64,000 bases of DNA, from positions 365,442 to 429,441 of the forward strand of contig NZ_NEFZ01000004.1 in NCBI RefSeq assembly GCF_002135205.1. Direction: 5' to 3'. Source of the DNA: Acinetobacter sp. ANC 4204 (GTDB lineage: Bacteria; Pseudomonadota; Gammaproteobacteria; Pseudomonadales; Moraxellaceae). The notes under the pieces were generated by a model, which was not told the origin of the DNA, ran no database searches, and saw only the letters and a list, made by a program, of their open reading frames with translations. Both the position numbers and the translations under genes were made by a program. This document shows positions 23,385-31,794 of this stretch, one piece after another; positions within the stretch are counted from its first letter, which is position 1, and every line of letters begins with the position of its first letter.

Positions 23385-23827
23385 ATTTAGAACAAACCCA
23401 AGAAAGCATTGTGCCTGAACAATCAGTGATTGATTCATGGCCTACAAAGGTTCGCATAGCTTCGCACCCATGCCAGGAACAAAAACCAGTTGAAGTTTTT
23501 TTTGATGCTGAACGTTGGCTCTATGAACGCAAAAGTGCTTATCCAATGGTGGAGTGTTTACCTGGTCCAGCTGATGGAATGTGGAAAACATTTCGCTACC
23601 ACCCTGTTTGCAATGGTGTTGTTTTAAAAGACCAAGATGTTTTGGTTTTGTACCCAAATGGCAATTACTACGTTAAGCCGGATACAAACCAAGAAGGCTG
23701 CGAACATCACCCATCAAAATGCTGCGAATGCATGCTCAAAGAAATTGATGCGGAATATCTCAACTGGATGTCAGATGAGGAAAAGCATTTAAGCGCTGCA
23801 CTGATTTCAATTAATGAGGTGCCGTGA
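23381..23827 (+). CDS. Phage protein with Cys/His-rich C-terminus, unknown
   Basis: A 148-residue acidic protein. The middle part has aromatic strands (GMWKTFRYHPVCNGVVL, DVLVLYPNGNYYVKPD), and the segment at about 107-119 (GCEHHPSKCCECM) could bind a metal. I do not recognise a family. It overlaps both neighbours by four bases, as do others in this operon. Confidence 0.6.
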   Translation: MNLEQTQESIVPEQSVIDSWPTKVRIASHPCQEQKPVEVFFDAERWLYERKSAYPMVECLPGPADGMWKTFRYHPVCNGVVLKDQDVLVLYPNGNYYVKPDTNQEGCEHHPSKCCECMLKEIDAEYLNWMSDEEKHLSAALISINEVP

Positions 23828-24012
23828 TGATCATGATCCTTATTCAGACACTGCCCTTTGCTTTAGTTTTTTTTCTAGCAACAGCTTTCATAGCTGGATT
23901 GGTTTGGTGTGTATGTACTGGAATTGCCCACATCAAGTACTTAAAACTTGAAGCCAATCACCTTCAAAAAATTATTGAAGATCAGGAGAGCGAGCATGCT
24001 CAAATTCACTGA
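23824..24012 (+). CDS. Small single-pass membrane protein
   Basis: A 62-residue protein with a hydrophobic segment at about residues 5-35 (including LPFALVFFLATAFIAGLVWC) followed by a short charged helix. It is likely a single-pass inner-membrane protein with a cytoplasmic tail. It overlaps the previous and the next gene by a few bases. The function is unknown; small phage membrane proteins in early operons sometimes alter host entry or exclusion, but nothing here shows that. Confidence 0.58.
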   Translation: MMIMILIQTLPFALVFFLATAFIAGLVWCVCTGIAHIKYLKLEANHLQKIIEDQESEHAQIH

Positions 24013-24202
24013 TAACCAAAAAATTGAACATGTTTTTAATTTAGAAAATTTGGTGCACGTGCATGTACGTAAGTCTGACGAAAAAAATGTCACGCTTACT
24101 ATGCATATGCTTGGGCCACACACAATTCCAGTAACTGTTGAAGCTAAGACAGCTAATTTTGTTTTGAGCGAATTAGGGGAACATTATGCAATCGAACATT
24201 GA
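23996..24202 (+). CDS. Small phage protein, unknown function
   Basis: A 68-residue protein starting at ATG 23996, with AGGAG eight bases upstream. The upstream part of the frame to 23948 overlaps the membrane protein gene and is unlikely to be used. The sequence has beta-type strands (LVHVHVRKSDEKNVTLTMHM) with several histidines. It overlaps both neighbours. No family recognised. Confidence 0.58.
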   Translation: MLKFTDNQKIEHVFNLENLVHVHVRKSDEKNVTLTMHMLGPHTIPVTVEAKTANFVLSELGEHYAIEH

Positions 24203-24623
24203 TCATAATGCAATTATTAATAAGGGCAAATCCATTGCACTTGCCATCCAAGTCGACGACTGGCTGAAGGCGCAGGGCAAATTAGAGCCGACTCAAATTC
24301 CCTTTGGCCAAACTCGAATGAGTATGAAACCAAAGGACACCGAATATAAAACTGGCCAGCAATCTATGCGTGAATCTATGGCTGATTCTGTAAGTAAAAA
24401 AAGACCAGTTTTAAGTTCAACTGACCGCCCTTTAACGAAAGAACAAGAGCGCCATAAGTTCAATTTTGAAGCTAAAACGAAAGCCCTGGCTAATGGTGAA
24501 AGTACCTTTGAAGGCAAATGTGACTTACATGGACTAACTGAGTTCAAAGCATATCAATCTGGCAAACATCACTGTGTCAAATGCCGTCAACGTACTAGCC
24601 AATTAAGAAAGGAGTCTTCATGA
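24186..24623 (+). CDS. Phage protein with zinc-ribbon-like C-terminus
   Basis: A 145-residue basic protein. The first 100 residues are polar and helical. The C-terminus holds CDLHG and CVKCRQ, spaced 18 residues apart, a C-x2-H/C-x2-C pattern fit for one zinc. Such small zinc proteins often bind nucleic acid. It starts 16 bases inside the previous gene and overlaps the next start by four bases. Confidence 0.62.
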   Translation: MQSNIDHNAIINKGKSIALAIQVDDWLKAQGKLEPTQIPFGQTRMSMKPKDTEYKTGQQSMRESMADSVSKKRPVLSSTDRPLTKEQERHKFNFEAKTKALANGESTFEGKCDLHGLTEFKAYQSGKHHCVKCRQRTSQLRKESS

Positions 24624-25021
24624 ATACTGGTGATCATGTTTCTGTAAGTTTCATTTCAGAAAGTAGAACTGAATTTTCAGGCTTCAATTTTAGTGGTACT
24701 GGAATTATTGATCTAATTGAAGACGGACGTGTATACGGTCATTTATATAGTGGCCAGCCGTTCATGTGCGATCCATCTGATGTTTCTGTCAATGTTGAGA
24801 TAAGTAACTTGGACAAATATTTTCAATTACTTGAGCATTTAAAACTGCTTAGCCATGAAGAAACTCAGCTTTTAAAAAATAAATGCTGCCCTGACCCGCA
24901 ATTACTAAATATGGCTGAATTTGGACTTTATATATTTGCCCAGCTCCAATCAGAAATTAAATGTATGGCTCTACAAATAGCCAATTTTGAATTTGAACAA
25001 CTTCAAAAGGAACCCGCGTAA
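24620..25021 (+). CDS. Phage protein, unknown function
   Basis: A 133-residue acidic protein: an N-terminal beta-rich part (DHVSVSFISESRTEFSGF, GIIDLIEDGRVYGHLYS) and a helical C-terminus with several cysteines. It abuts the next gene at base 25021 (TAATG-type overlap). Its beta-rich start might form a small barrel. No family recognised. Confidence 0.6.
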   Translation: MNTGDHVSVSFISESRTEFSGFNFSGTGIIDLIEDGRVYGHLYSGQPFMCDPSDVSVNVEISNLDKYFQLLEHLKLLSHEETQLLKNKCCPDPQLLNMAEFGLYIFAQLQSEIKCMALQIANFEFEQLQKEPA

Positions 25022-25758
25022 TGAATACTAAACCTATCCGTAAATTACCTAAACTCAAAGAAAATCAAGAATGGGCATGTGAAGGCGGTTGTGATGTTGT
25101 TCGCCCTAAGAAATTTGAAAATGTATTTAGTGAAAGTTATGCGAATGATGGAAGCTCAATCAATAGACAATCTGAGTTTTACTTTACATGTCAAAATAAC
25201 CACTTATTAGAAGTTTGGTGTACAGATAAAAGTGACTCTGTAATGCTGCCAGAAGAATTTTATCAAGAAGAAGCCTCTAAAGTTGTACAAAGCAATTCAA
25301 TCGAAGAATCAATAAATCTATTAAGCAATGATATTGATTCGATTAAAGATTCTTTTATCGAAGAAAGCTTTTTAACCAATGACGATGCAGAAACCATTGA
25401 GCTTTTAATTACCAGAGCAATTCAACTTGGGGAGCTTTTTGCGATAAGAGATGCTAAACCTCAAGATGTGACTAAAGGTAATGTTAAATCTAAAAAGAAA
25501 AATTTAAGAATTGGTAATCCACAAGTTGATTTTTCCCTTGCGCCTGATTGGGCAAAATTCTGGTTCAAAGATGGCCTAACCAATAAATGTTGGTGGTCTA
25601 GTGCCTATCCCAAACTTGATTTAGAAATTTACTGTTTTGCTTGTCCATCAAACCATAAAGCCGAAGAAGCACCAGACTTTAACTTTAGTGGAGATTGGAC
25701 TAAATCAATGACTAGTAGAGATTCAATACTCTTCGCACAGGAGCAAAGTCATGAGTAA
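25021..25758 (+). CDS. Phage protein with zinc-finger-like N-terminus
   Basis: A 245-residue protein, the largest in the rightward operon. Residues 18-70 contain CEGGCDVVRPKK and later FTCQNNHLLEVWC, cysteine and histidine pairs that may bind zinc. The middle is acidic and helical; the C-terminal part has many tryptophans (DWAKFWFKDGLTNKCWWS). I do not recognise a family. The start overlaps the stop of the previous gene by one base. Confidence 0.62.
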   Translation: MNTKPIRKLPKLKENQEWACEGGCDVVRPKKFENVFSESYANDGSSINRQSEFYFTCQNNHLLEVWCTDKSDSVMLPEEFYQEEASKVVQSNSIEESINLLSNDIDSIKDSFIEESFLTNDDAETIELLITRAIQLGELFAIRDAKPQDVTKGNVKSKKKNLRIGNPQVDFSLAPDWAKFWFKDGLTNKCWWSSAYPKLDLEIYCFACPSNHKAEEAPDFNFSGDWTKSMTSRDSILFAQEQSHE

Positions 25759-25978
25759 TTCATCTACAAAATTCAAAATTGACGACAAAGTTGTTTATTC
25801 CAATAAGCATGTTCCTAATAAATTAGTCATGACAGTAAAACGTGGCACACATAAAAGTAGTGGTATGGAAATGGTAACTGTCGAATTACCAGGTGGGCTT
25901 GCTCACACTTTTGCATCTGAATTAAGAATTGCCACACAAGCTGAAGTTGCAGCAGGTGTCCGTCATGACTCACCTTGA
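25751..25978 (+). CDS. Small phage protein, KOW-like
   Basis: A 75-residue protein with a short basic beta-barrel pattern (FKIDDKVVYSNKHVPNKLVM, VTVELPGGLAHTFASELR) similar to small KOW or SH3-like proteins. It overlaps the upstream gene by eight bases and the downstream start by 14. The function is unknown. Confidence 0.6.
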   Translation: MSNSSTKFKIDDKVVYSNKHVPNKLVMTVKRGTHKSSGMEMVTVELPGGLAHTFASELRIATQAEVAAGVRHDSP

Positions 25979-26204
25979 TCTACTTCGAAGCCCGAATTTT
26001 AAACGTTCTTTTGAACGTAAAATCGTGGCTCATATCACTGAGGAATACTTAAAAGCAGGTATGAGTCCACCGCTACCAAAATATGTAAATGACATGGCTA
26101 CTTATGCTGAAGCAAATGTCTCGAAATTAGCAAACCGTGTCCGTACTGGAGCTATGCTTTTTGCACAGCTGCTCGATGAAAAGGAGAAAATAGAAAATGC
26201 CTGA
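25965..26204 (+). CDS. Small phage protein, unknown function
   Basis: A 79-residue helical protein starting at ATG 25965, within the end of the previous gene; the earlier in-frame start at 25929 lacks a ribosome site. Contains LLRSPNFKRSFERKIVAHIT and an alanine-rich middle. It overlaps the excisionase-like gene by eight bases. No family recognised. Confidence 0.58.
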   Translation: MTHLDLLRSPNFKRSFERKIVAHITEEYLKAGMSPPLPKYVNDMATYAEANVSKLANRVRTGAMLFAQLLDEKEKIENA

Positions 26205-26478
26205 ATTCGTTGTAACGATTGATGCAGATTCGGCTCCTCAAATCGTACTTGGTCAAAAGTTATTTGGCGGCACTGTAACCGCGCTAAAGCTCGAAAAACG
26301 TAAACTGGTATCGGTGGCTGAGCTTGTTGCTAAATACGGCTTCTCTGATGAAACCATACGCAATAAGCTTGCTGTAATTAATCAAGGCACCAACGGCAAG
26401 CATATGTACGATCCTGAAGCGGCCGATGCCTTACTGAAAAAGCAAACGCGACGACGAGGACCTAAACGTATCAATTGA
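26197..26478 (+). CDS. Excisionase-like DNA-binding protein
   Basis: A 93-residue protein. The middle KLVSVAELVAKYGFSDETIR has the look of a MerR or excisionase-type winged helix, followed by a wing and a very basic C-terminus (LKKQTRRRGPKRIN). It is the last gene of the rightward operon and converges on the integrase gene 13 bases away. This is the usual position for a recombination directionality factor, but the assignment is from context and motif only. Confidence 0.6.
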   Translation: MPEFVVTIDADSAPQIVLGQKLFGGTVTALKLEKRKLVSVAELVAKYGFSDETIRNKLAVINQGTNGKHMYDPEAADALLKKQTRRRGPKRIN

Positions 26479-26483
26479 TAAAT

Positions 26484-26507
26484 GCCCGCTTTATGCGGGC
26501 TTATTTC
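26484..26507 (+). terminator. Terminator between the rightward operon and integrase
   Basis: GCCCGC-TTTAT-GCGGGC followed by TTATTTCTTT ends the rightward operon. It overlaps the last codons of the convergent integrase gene. Confidence 0.6.
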
Positions 26508-27573
26508 TTTCTATAGACTTGAAAGCATCAACCAAATCTTTTGCATCCGGGTTGTAATAGGTATTCACCAGGACATCAATTTTTTTATGACCAGTAATTT
26601 TTGCAAGTACTTCCACTGGCAGCTTTCTAATACGAACCATGCGTGTAATAGCTTCATGACGGGTATCGTGGAAATGAAGATTATTCAGCCCTACTTCTGC
26701 CTTGCGTTTTTCCCACATTAATCGAAATGCATTTTCTGATTGGGGAATGACACGACGGCCATCATGCTGGATCAGCTCCAACAATGCTAAAGCTTCGTCA
26801 GATAATGGGACATTTCGTGGATCACCATTTTTAGTCTTGGGCAGGTGAACGTATTCATCATAAATATCTTTCTTTTCGATACCTAAGATTTCACCACGAC
26901 GCATAGCTGTTTCCAGCGCGAATAGAAAACCCCACGCAACATAATGCTGTGGAAGTGTCGGAACTGTACCCATTTCATAATTCAAAACTTTCAACATCAG
27001 ATCTACTTCCGATGGATGTATTCGACGTGTACGTGCTTTGGGCTTTTTGGGTTTCGTCATTTGCATCCATGGATTTTCTTCCAGGAGAAATAATTCCTTT
27101 TGAGCAAAGGTAAACATAGCACTGTAATGTGATATTTCTTTCAGTACAGTATTTTCACCAACTTGAGTAAGTCGATTGTTACGCCAGCCAGTTAGATCCT
27201 TTGGTGTGATGTCATAAATAGACTTCTGCGCTAAAGCACCAAATTTCATCTCAAAGTTTTTATACTGGCCCTTAATCCATGCTAAAGAAGACTTTGACTT
27301 ATTCCATTGGCCAACATCTTCAAAGTATTTATTGTTTAGATCACGGAATAGATATTTAGGCTTAAGTTCACCCGATTCAATTTGGGTTTGAGTTTTTAAT
27401 TCAACCAATTTAAGGGCTGCCCACTGCTCACACTCTGCTGCGGTATCACGTGTGCAATAATATCTTTGATTCTGATATGAGACGGTTATTGTGTAAGTCT
27501 CGCCTCTTTTTCTTGGTTTTGGTATTTTCATCTTGTCGCAGACTTGTCGCAAATTTGACGTAAATATTGCCAT
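26491..27573 (-). CDS. int: Prophage tyrosine integrase
   Basis: A 360-residue site-specific recombinase. The catalytic residues are visible: Arg in ALETAMRRGE (about 225), His-x-x-Arg in FHDTRHEA, His in TGHKK, and Tyr in NTYYNP (about 339). The N-terminal part has the SAM-like arm-binding and core-binding domains. The start may instead be ATG 27531, since the first 14 residues are not conserved in style and neither start has a clear ribosome site. The gene is about 100 bases from tRNA-Val, on the same strand, and directs integration there. Confidence 0.93.
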   Translation of the reverse strand: MAIFTSNLRQVCDKMKIPKPRKRGETYTITVSYQNQRYYCTRDTAAECEQWAALKLVELKTQTQIESGELKPKYLFRDLNNKYFEDVGQWNKSKSSLAWIKGQYKNFEMKFGALAQKSIYDITPKDLTGWRNNRLTQVGENTVLKEISHYSAMFTFAQKELFLLEENPWMQMTKPKKPKARTRRIHPSEVDLMLKVLNYEMGTVPTLPQHYVAWGFLFALETAMRRGEILGIEKKDIYDEYVHLPKTKNGDPRNVPLSDEALALLELIQHDGRRVIPQSENAFRLMWEKRKAEVGLNNLHFHDTRHEAITRMVRIRKLPVEVLAKITGHKKIDVLVNTYYNPDAKDLVDAFKSIERNKPA

Positions 27574-27623
27574 TTTCTGCCAGTTTTGCCAAGTTTGCCA
27601 ACTTCAAATGCACCCAATGCACC

Positions 27624-27666
27624 AAAAAAAAGGACCTATAAGCGTCTGATTTGCTTATAAGTCCTT
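27624..27666 (-). terminator. Terminator after tRNA-Val
   Basis: On the minus strand AAGGAC(T)TATAAGC pairs with GCTTATA(G)GTCCTT around an 8-9 base loop and is followed by eight T residues. It ends the tRNA transcript ahead of the integrase gene. It may have been brought by the prophage. Confidence 0.75.
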
Positions 27667-27675
27667 GATATATAT

Positions 27676-27720
27676 TGGTAGGTATATCCAGACTCGAACT
27701 GGAGACCTCTACGATGTCAA
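27676..27720 (-). other. Probable prophage attachment site in tRNA-Val
   Basis: The tyrosine integrase gene begins about 100 bases away at the 3' side of the tRNA, the usual arrangement when a phage integrates in a tRNA 3' half. The second att copy must lie left of this window and cannot be compared here, so the core length is not known. Confidence 0.55.
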
Positions 27721-27752
27721 CGTAGCGCTCTAACCAACTGAGCTATACACCT
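27676..27752 (-). tRNA. tRNA-Val (anticodon GAC)
   Basis: A 77-base cloverleaf with the 7-bp acceptor AGGTGTA/TATACCT, D arm with AGCTCAGTTGGTTAGAGC, anticodon stem CTACG/CGTAG with loop TTGACAT, T arm GGTTCGAGTC-type and an encoded CCA end. The prophage lies directly at its 3' side, so this tRNA is the probable attachment site. Confidence 0.95.
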
Positions 27753-27795
27753 AAAGTTCCTGCATAATATTCACTTTTAAAAAGTATGACAAGCG

Positions 27796-29787
27796 CTATT
27801 TCTTGTTTTTTAACGCAGATGTGCAAGTTTTAAGCATTCGTTTAAATTGTTGAATATTTTTTGCATTCAACGGATTGAAATAACGTATTTGTTGATAATA
27901 ATCAGCTGCCTGCTTAAATAAAACTTGCTGTTCAGGTTTAACCTCTTGAGCTAAGCGCAACAACCATTGATTTACCGTTTCGGCATTTTGCTTACGCTGC
28001 TCTGCGGTTAAGCTTTTAGAAAAATGCAAAATTGCAAGATCATATTCAGAAATCTGAGCACGTTTACGCCAAAATATAGCGAACCAGTACAATAGAACTA
28101 ATCCACCAATACTGATCATAATCAGCAATACTAATGAATAACTGGATTGAAGTCCCAATTTTTGCAACCACCCCCTTTGAGTTTCTGCATTATAACCAAC
28201 GACTTTGCTTTGCCATTGATAACTGGCATAGTCACTCCAAATCCGCATTTTATTTAATACGGAATAGCGCTGTACATTCCACCGACTACTCTGCCCCCAA
28301 ACCCTAGTATCTTGACTCATTAAGTCTTGCATACCCTGTTCAATACGCTGTGGCGCAATCATGGCTGTTGGATCATAGCGTTTCCAGTACCCATCCACAA
28401 AAACTTCCGTCCATGCATGTGCATCTAACTGTCGAACTTCCCAACTTTTTGCATCTGGTGAAAGCTGACCACCTTGATAACCGACCACGATACGGGCAGG
28501 AATTCCCACATAACGCATCAACATCGCAAAACTAGAGGCATAATGTTCACAAAACCCTTGTTTGGACTGAAACAAAAACTCATCAATACGATGCTGCCCC
28601 AACAAGCCTGGCTGCAAGGTATAGCTAAAGCCATTGTTGCGATACCACTGCAAAACATTTTGGATATAACGGTTTGGATTGGCATTACTTTGTTTAAAGA
28701 GTTGTTGTGCAAATTGTTGTGCTTTCAGATCTATTTGCTCAGGCGCTTTTAAGTTAATACTTCGTTGCACATTGGATAATTTAGTTTGAGTAAGTTGGAC
28801 ATTTCCCATCCATTGTAGTGAAATCGGCTCTACACGCTGTACTTGACGATAAGCCTGAATACTCCAATCCTGACGTAGCTGATAACGTCGCTCTAAAGGT
28901 TGTGAATATTCCAATCCCATGATCCAAGGAATCGCGGCATCAGCGGGTAAATATTGATAGTTCCATTTTTTAGATGCAGATATTTGGCCTAGCGTCTCAT
29001 TTGCAATACTTTGCTGATTGATAAAACTACTGGTCCACTTTTGACCATCATACTGATCTAAGACCATCGCACGCCAGTAAAGCTCAGAACGCTTTGGGAG
29101 CTGACTAACATCGCCAATAATACGAAAAGCCAAATGACTCGACTGAGATAATTGTGCAATATCACCAGGTGACATACTGTCGCTCATGCCTGTCACTGCT
29201 TTATTTTCAGGAATTGGAATATGCCAAAGTGGGGGTAAGCGTGGAAAAAACATAAACAACAGCACAAAAAAAGGCAGTGCGAGACCTACAAATTTAATGA
29301 CGTGTTTTGCATCTTGCTTTAAAGCCAAACTACTCGAATTTTGAGATACGAAAAAACTGGTTTGAACTCGATACAGTCCCAATAAACAACTGAGCAAGCA
29401 CAGTAAAACCATGGCAGCCATCATAAATGACTGACTATGTAGAAACATACTCGCCGCAACAAATAATGCAAAATTAAACAAAATGATCACATCACGCTGC
29501 GTTTTTGTTTCTAAGGCTTTCGCAAAGAGAAAGATGCTTAAAATAGCTACGCCCGCTTCCACCCCTAAAAAGCTTTGATAGCTCCAAAAAGTGACCGCTA
29601 GAGCAGCAAGGGTCAAAATGTAAATTGCCCATTTCGGGAAATGGTTGCCCGTAGATTGCATGAAATTCCACAGACAACCGATACAAATGGCGAAAATGAC
29701 ACTCAATAGCACAGGGCTAAAACTTAGTTGTGTGACCCAAATCAAACTCAGTGTCAGTACAATGGCAATACGAATAGAAGAATGCAT
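27796..29787 (-). CDS. Transglutaminase-like membrane protein (TgpA family)
   Basis: A 663-residue protein with about six membrane segments in residues 5-190, a periplasmic transglutaminase domain, and a last transmembrane segment at about 553-575 with a DUF4129-like tail. The catalytic triad is seen as Cys in KQGFCEHYASSFAMLMR, His in LDAHAWTEVF and Asp in RYDPTA. It is the last gene in a three-gene operon with DUF58 and MoxR genes, with gaps of 9 and 19 bases, a common bacterial arrangement. The substrate is unknown; the P. aeruginosa TgpA is essential. Confidence 0.9.
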   Translation of the reverse strand: MHSSIRIAIVLTLSLIWVTQLSFSPVLLSVIFAICIGCLWNFMQSTGNHFPKWAIYILTLAALAVTFWSYQSFLGVEAGVAILSIFLFAKALETKTQRDVIILFNFALFVAASMFLHSQSFMMAAMVLLCLLSCLLGLYRVQTSFFVSQNSSSLALKQDAKHVIKFVGLALPFFVLLFMFFPRLPPLWHIPIPENKAVTGMSDSMSPGDIAQLSQSSHLAFRIIGDVSQLPKRSELYWRAMVLDQYDGQKWTSSFINQQSIANETLGQISASKKWNYQYLPADAAIPWIMGLEYSQPLERRYQLRQDWSIQAYRQVQRVEPISLQWMGNVQLTQTKLSNVQRSINLKAPEQIDLKAQQFAQQLFKQSNANPNRYIQNVLQWYRNNGFSYTLQPGLLGQHRIDEFLFQSKQGFCEHYASSFAMLMRYVGIPARIVVGYQGGQLSPDAKSWEVRQLDAHAWTEVFVDGYWKRYDPTAMIAPQRIEQGMQDLMSQDTRVWGQSSRWNVQRYSVLNKMRIWSDYASYQWQSKVVGYNAETQRGWLQKLGLQSSYSLVLLIMISIGGLVLLYWFAIFWRKRAQISEYDLAILHFSKSLTAEQRKQNAETVNQWLLRLAQEVKPEQQVLFKQAADYYQQIRYFNPLNAKNIQQFKRMLKTCTSALKNKK

Positions 29788-29796
29788 ATTTCTCTC

Positions 29797-30696
29797 CTAT
29801 GCCTGTGCCAAAAGTAATTTAGCTTGAAAATATTGTTCTCGACCTATGCCTTTGGCTAGCTCAGCATGTGGTAAATACAGGGCATAGGCGTACTGCAACT
29901 GCTCACATTGTTCAACCAAGCCCATCATCAAACTTAACTTTTCTTCATGCGAAGGGCTCGGCATATGTGCATAGTGGATTTCTAAACTGTGCTGATCCTG
30001 ATGTTGTTCAAAGACTTTAATGAATAAACCTTGTCCTTGCGCCACTTGTTTCCATGAAACGGCCTGTAGAGAGTCACCTTCTTTAAAATTTCGCAATTCG
30101 CGGAATTCATCCATATCAGGTTCAAAACTGTGTTGCTGTTGTTTGTTTTCAGCCGCCAAAGACTTAGCTTGAGGTGCTATCCACACAGGTGCTTGGATAA
30201 AAAAATAACTCCATGCACGAACGAGGCCAAACGGATATGTTGAGTAAATTTTGATTTGAGGGAAACCAAACTGCCCGCGATCTTTTGGAAAAAAATTTAA
30301 ATCGACCACCTTATGGATATCTTGAATAAACAACTGTTCTATATGATCTGCATAAGCAATCCAGAGGTATCGAGGCTGTGAATGATGTTGTTTGAAATGC
30401 ATTTGTAATTGCAATGCACTCTCAACCTGCCCTATTTCAGGTAAAACCAGATCAATACTAAGACCATGCAACTGCTTAAAAGTTAAATAAAAACTCATAC
30501 ACAGCACAGCGCTGATTAAGAAACAAAACGCTAAAATTAAGTTATTGGCATAATTCACCCCTGCAATAAAGGTGATGAAAATCAAAACCAAATACAAATA
30601 TCCTTGCTGATAAATAAACACCAATACATCTTTTTGGGTCAGTTGTTTTTCAGCCTTAAATTGAAAGCGTTTCGTGATCCAGTTTTGCCACAGCAT
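29797..30696 (-). CDS. DUF58 domain protein
   Basis: A 299-residue protein with two N-terminal transmembrane segments (about 30-75) and a C-terminal DUF58 domain with the hallmark RELRNFKEGDSLQAVSWKQV at about 195-215. The DUF58 partner of MoxR ATPases is thought to take part in complex assembly or stress adaptation, but the exact role is not established. It is the middle gene of the MoxR operon. Confidence 0.88.
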   Translation of the reverse strand: MLWQNWITKRFQFKAEKQLTQKDVLVFIYQQGYLYLVLIFITFIAGVNYANNLILAFCFLISAVLCMSFYLTFKQLHGLSIDLVLPEIGQVESALQLQMHFKQHHSQPRYLWIAYADHIEQLFIQDIHKVVDLNFFPKDRGQFGFPQIKIYSTYPFGLVRAWSYFFIQAPVWIAPQAKSLAAENKQQQHSFEPDMDEFRELRNFKEGDSLQAVSWKQVAQGQGLFIKVFEQHQDQHSLEIHYAHMPSPSHEEKLSLMMGLVEQCEQLQYAYALYLPHAELAKGIGREQYFQAKLLLAQA

Positions 30697-30715
30697 GCGT
30701 CTGCTTCTTATCCTA

Positions 30716-31672
30716 TCAGTAAACTTTGACTTGCTTCAGAAGTTGCTCAGTTTCAGCTTCACCCAGCCCAATACGATGTGCAGTCACTGCGACAAACACA
30801 GCCTGTACATCATCTGGGGTTATAAATGAGCGTGATTCTATCAATGCATAAGCTTGCGCTGCTTTTTTTAAAGCCAGTACGCCACGGGTAGATAAACCAT
30901 GTCGACCTTTACGGGTCTCAGTCGCTAAATCTAAAATATAGTCCAATATTTCTTCAGACAAATAGATCTGCGGCACCATAACTTGTAAGGTAAGGATATC
31001 TTGCTCTGAAAATACCGTCATCAATTGTTGGATCAAATCATGACGGGACTGTTGTTGTAATAACGCTTTTTCTGCCTGACGTGATGGATAGCCCAAAGAT
31101 AACCGCATGAGGAAACGATCAAGTTGTGACTCTGGCAGCGCATAGGTTCCACTTTGAAAAAGAGGATTTTGTGTTGCAATCACCCAAAATGGCTGTGGTA
31201 GCACATAACGACTTGCATCAATCGTCACTACACCTTCTTCCATTGCCTCTAGAAGCGCACTTTGCGTTTTTGGGCTACAGCGGTTGATTTCATCTGCCAG
31301 TAAAATTTGGGTAAAAATTGGACCTTGTTTAAACTCAAACACATGTTCTTTTTGGTTAAACATATTCACCCCAATCACATCACTCGCCAGCATGTCATTG
31401 GTAAATTGAATACGTTTGAATTGAAGACCTGCCAAATGTGCCAAGCTACTGGCCAATGTCGTTTTTCCTAAACCAGGCAAATCCTCAAATAAAATATGTC
31501 CACCAGCCAAAAGGCTAGATAAAGCCAGCTTGGTTTGTTGGTTTTTATCAAGAACAATTTGATTCACTTGCTTGAGGAATTCTTGAATTTTGGGATAAAA
31601 CGCATTGATTTTCGACTGATCCAGTTTATCTACTTGCGTAGGCGTAATCTTCTTTTCTGTTCCCCAAAGCAC
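30716..31672 (-). CDS. MoxR-family AAA+ ATPase
   Basis: A protein of about 318 residues. Walker A is in GHILFEDLPGLGKTTLASSL, Walker B and sensor region in ILLADEINRCSPKTQSALLE, with ATQNP and a QLDRFLMRL arginine-containing box. MoxR ATPases act as chaperones with DUF58-type partners. The frame goes up to a TTG at 31687; GTG 31672 with a GGGGG ribosome site is preferred. First gene in its operon. Confidence 0.9.
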   Translation of the reverse strand: MLWGTEKKITPTQVDKLDQSKINAFYPKIQEFLKQVNQIVLDKNQQTKLALSSLLAGGHILFEDLPGLGKTTLASSLAHLAGLQFKRIQFTNDMLASDVIGVNMFNQKEHVFEFKQGPIFTQILLADEINRCSPKTQSALLEAMEEGVVTIDASRYVLPQPFWVIATQNPLFQSGTYALPESQLDRFLMRLSLGYPSRQAEKALLQQQSRHDLIQQLMTVFSEQDILTLQVMVPQIYLSEEILDYILDLATETRKGRHGLSTRGVLALKKAAQAYALIESRSFITPDDVQAVFVAVTAHRIGLGEAETEQLLKQVKVY

Positions 31673-31794
31673 GTTGTATGCCCCCAATCAAAATATAAAC
31701 CAAGGTTTAACATACAGGTTTTTAAACCATACTCAAAGATGAACTTTATAAATATTCAATATTTGCGTTAATAGGTGAGATATTGTTATTAGAT

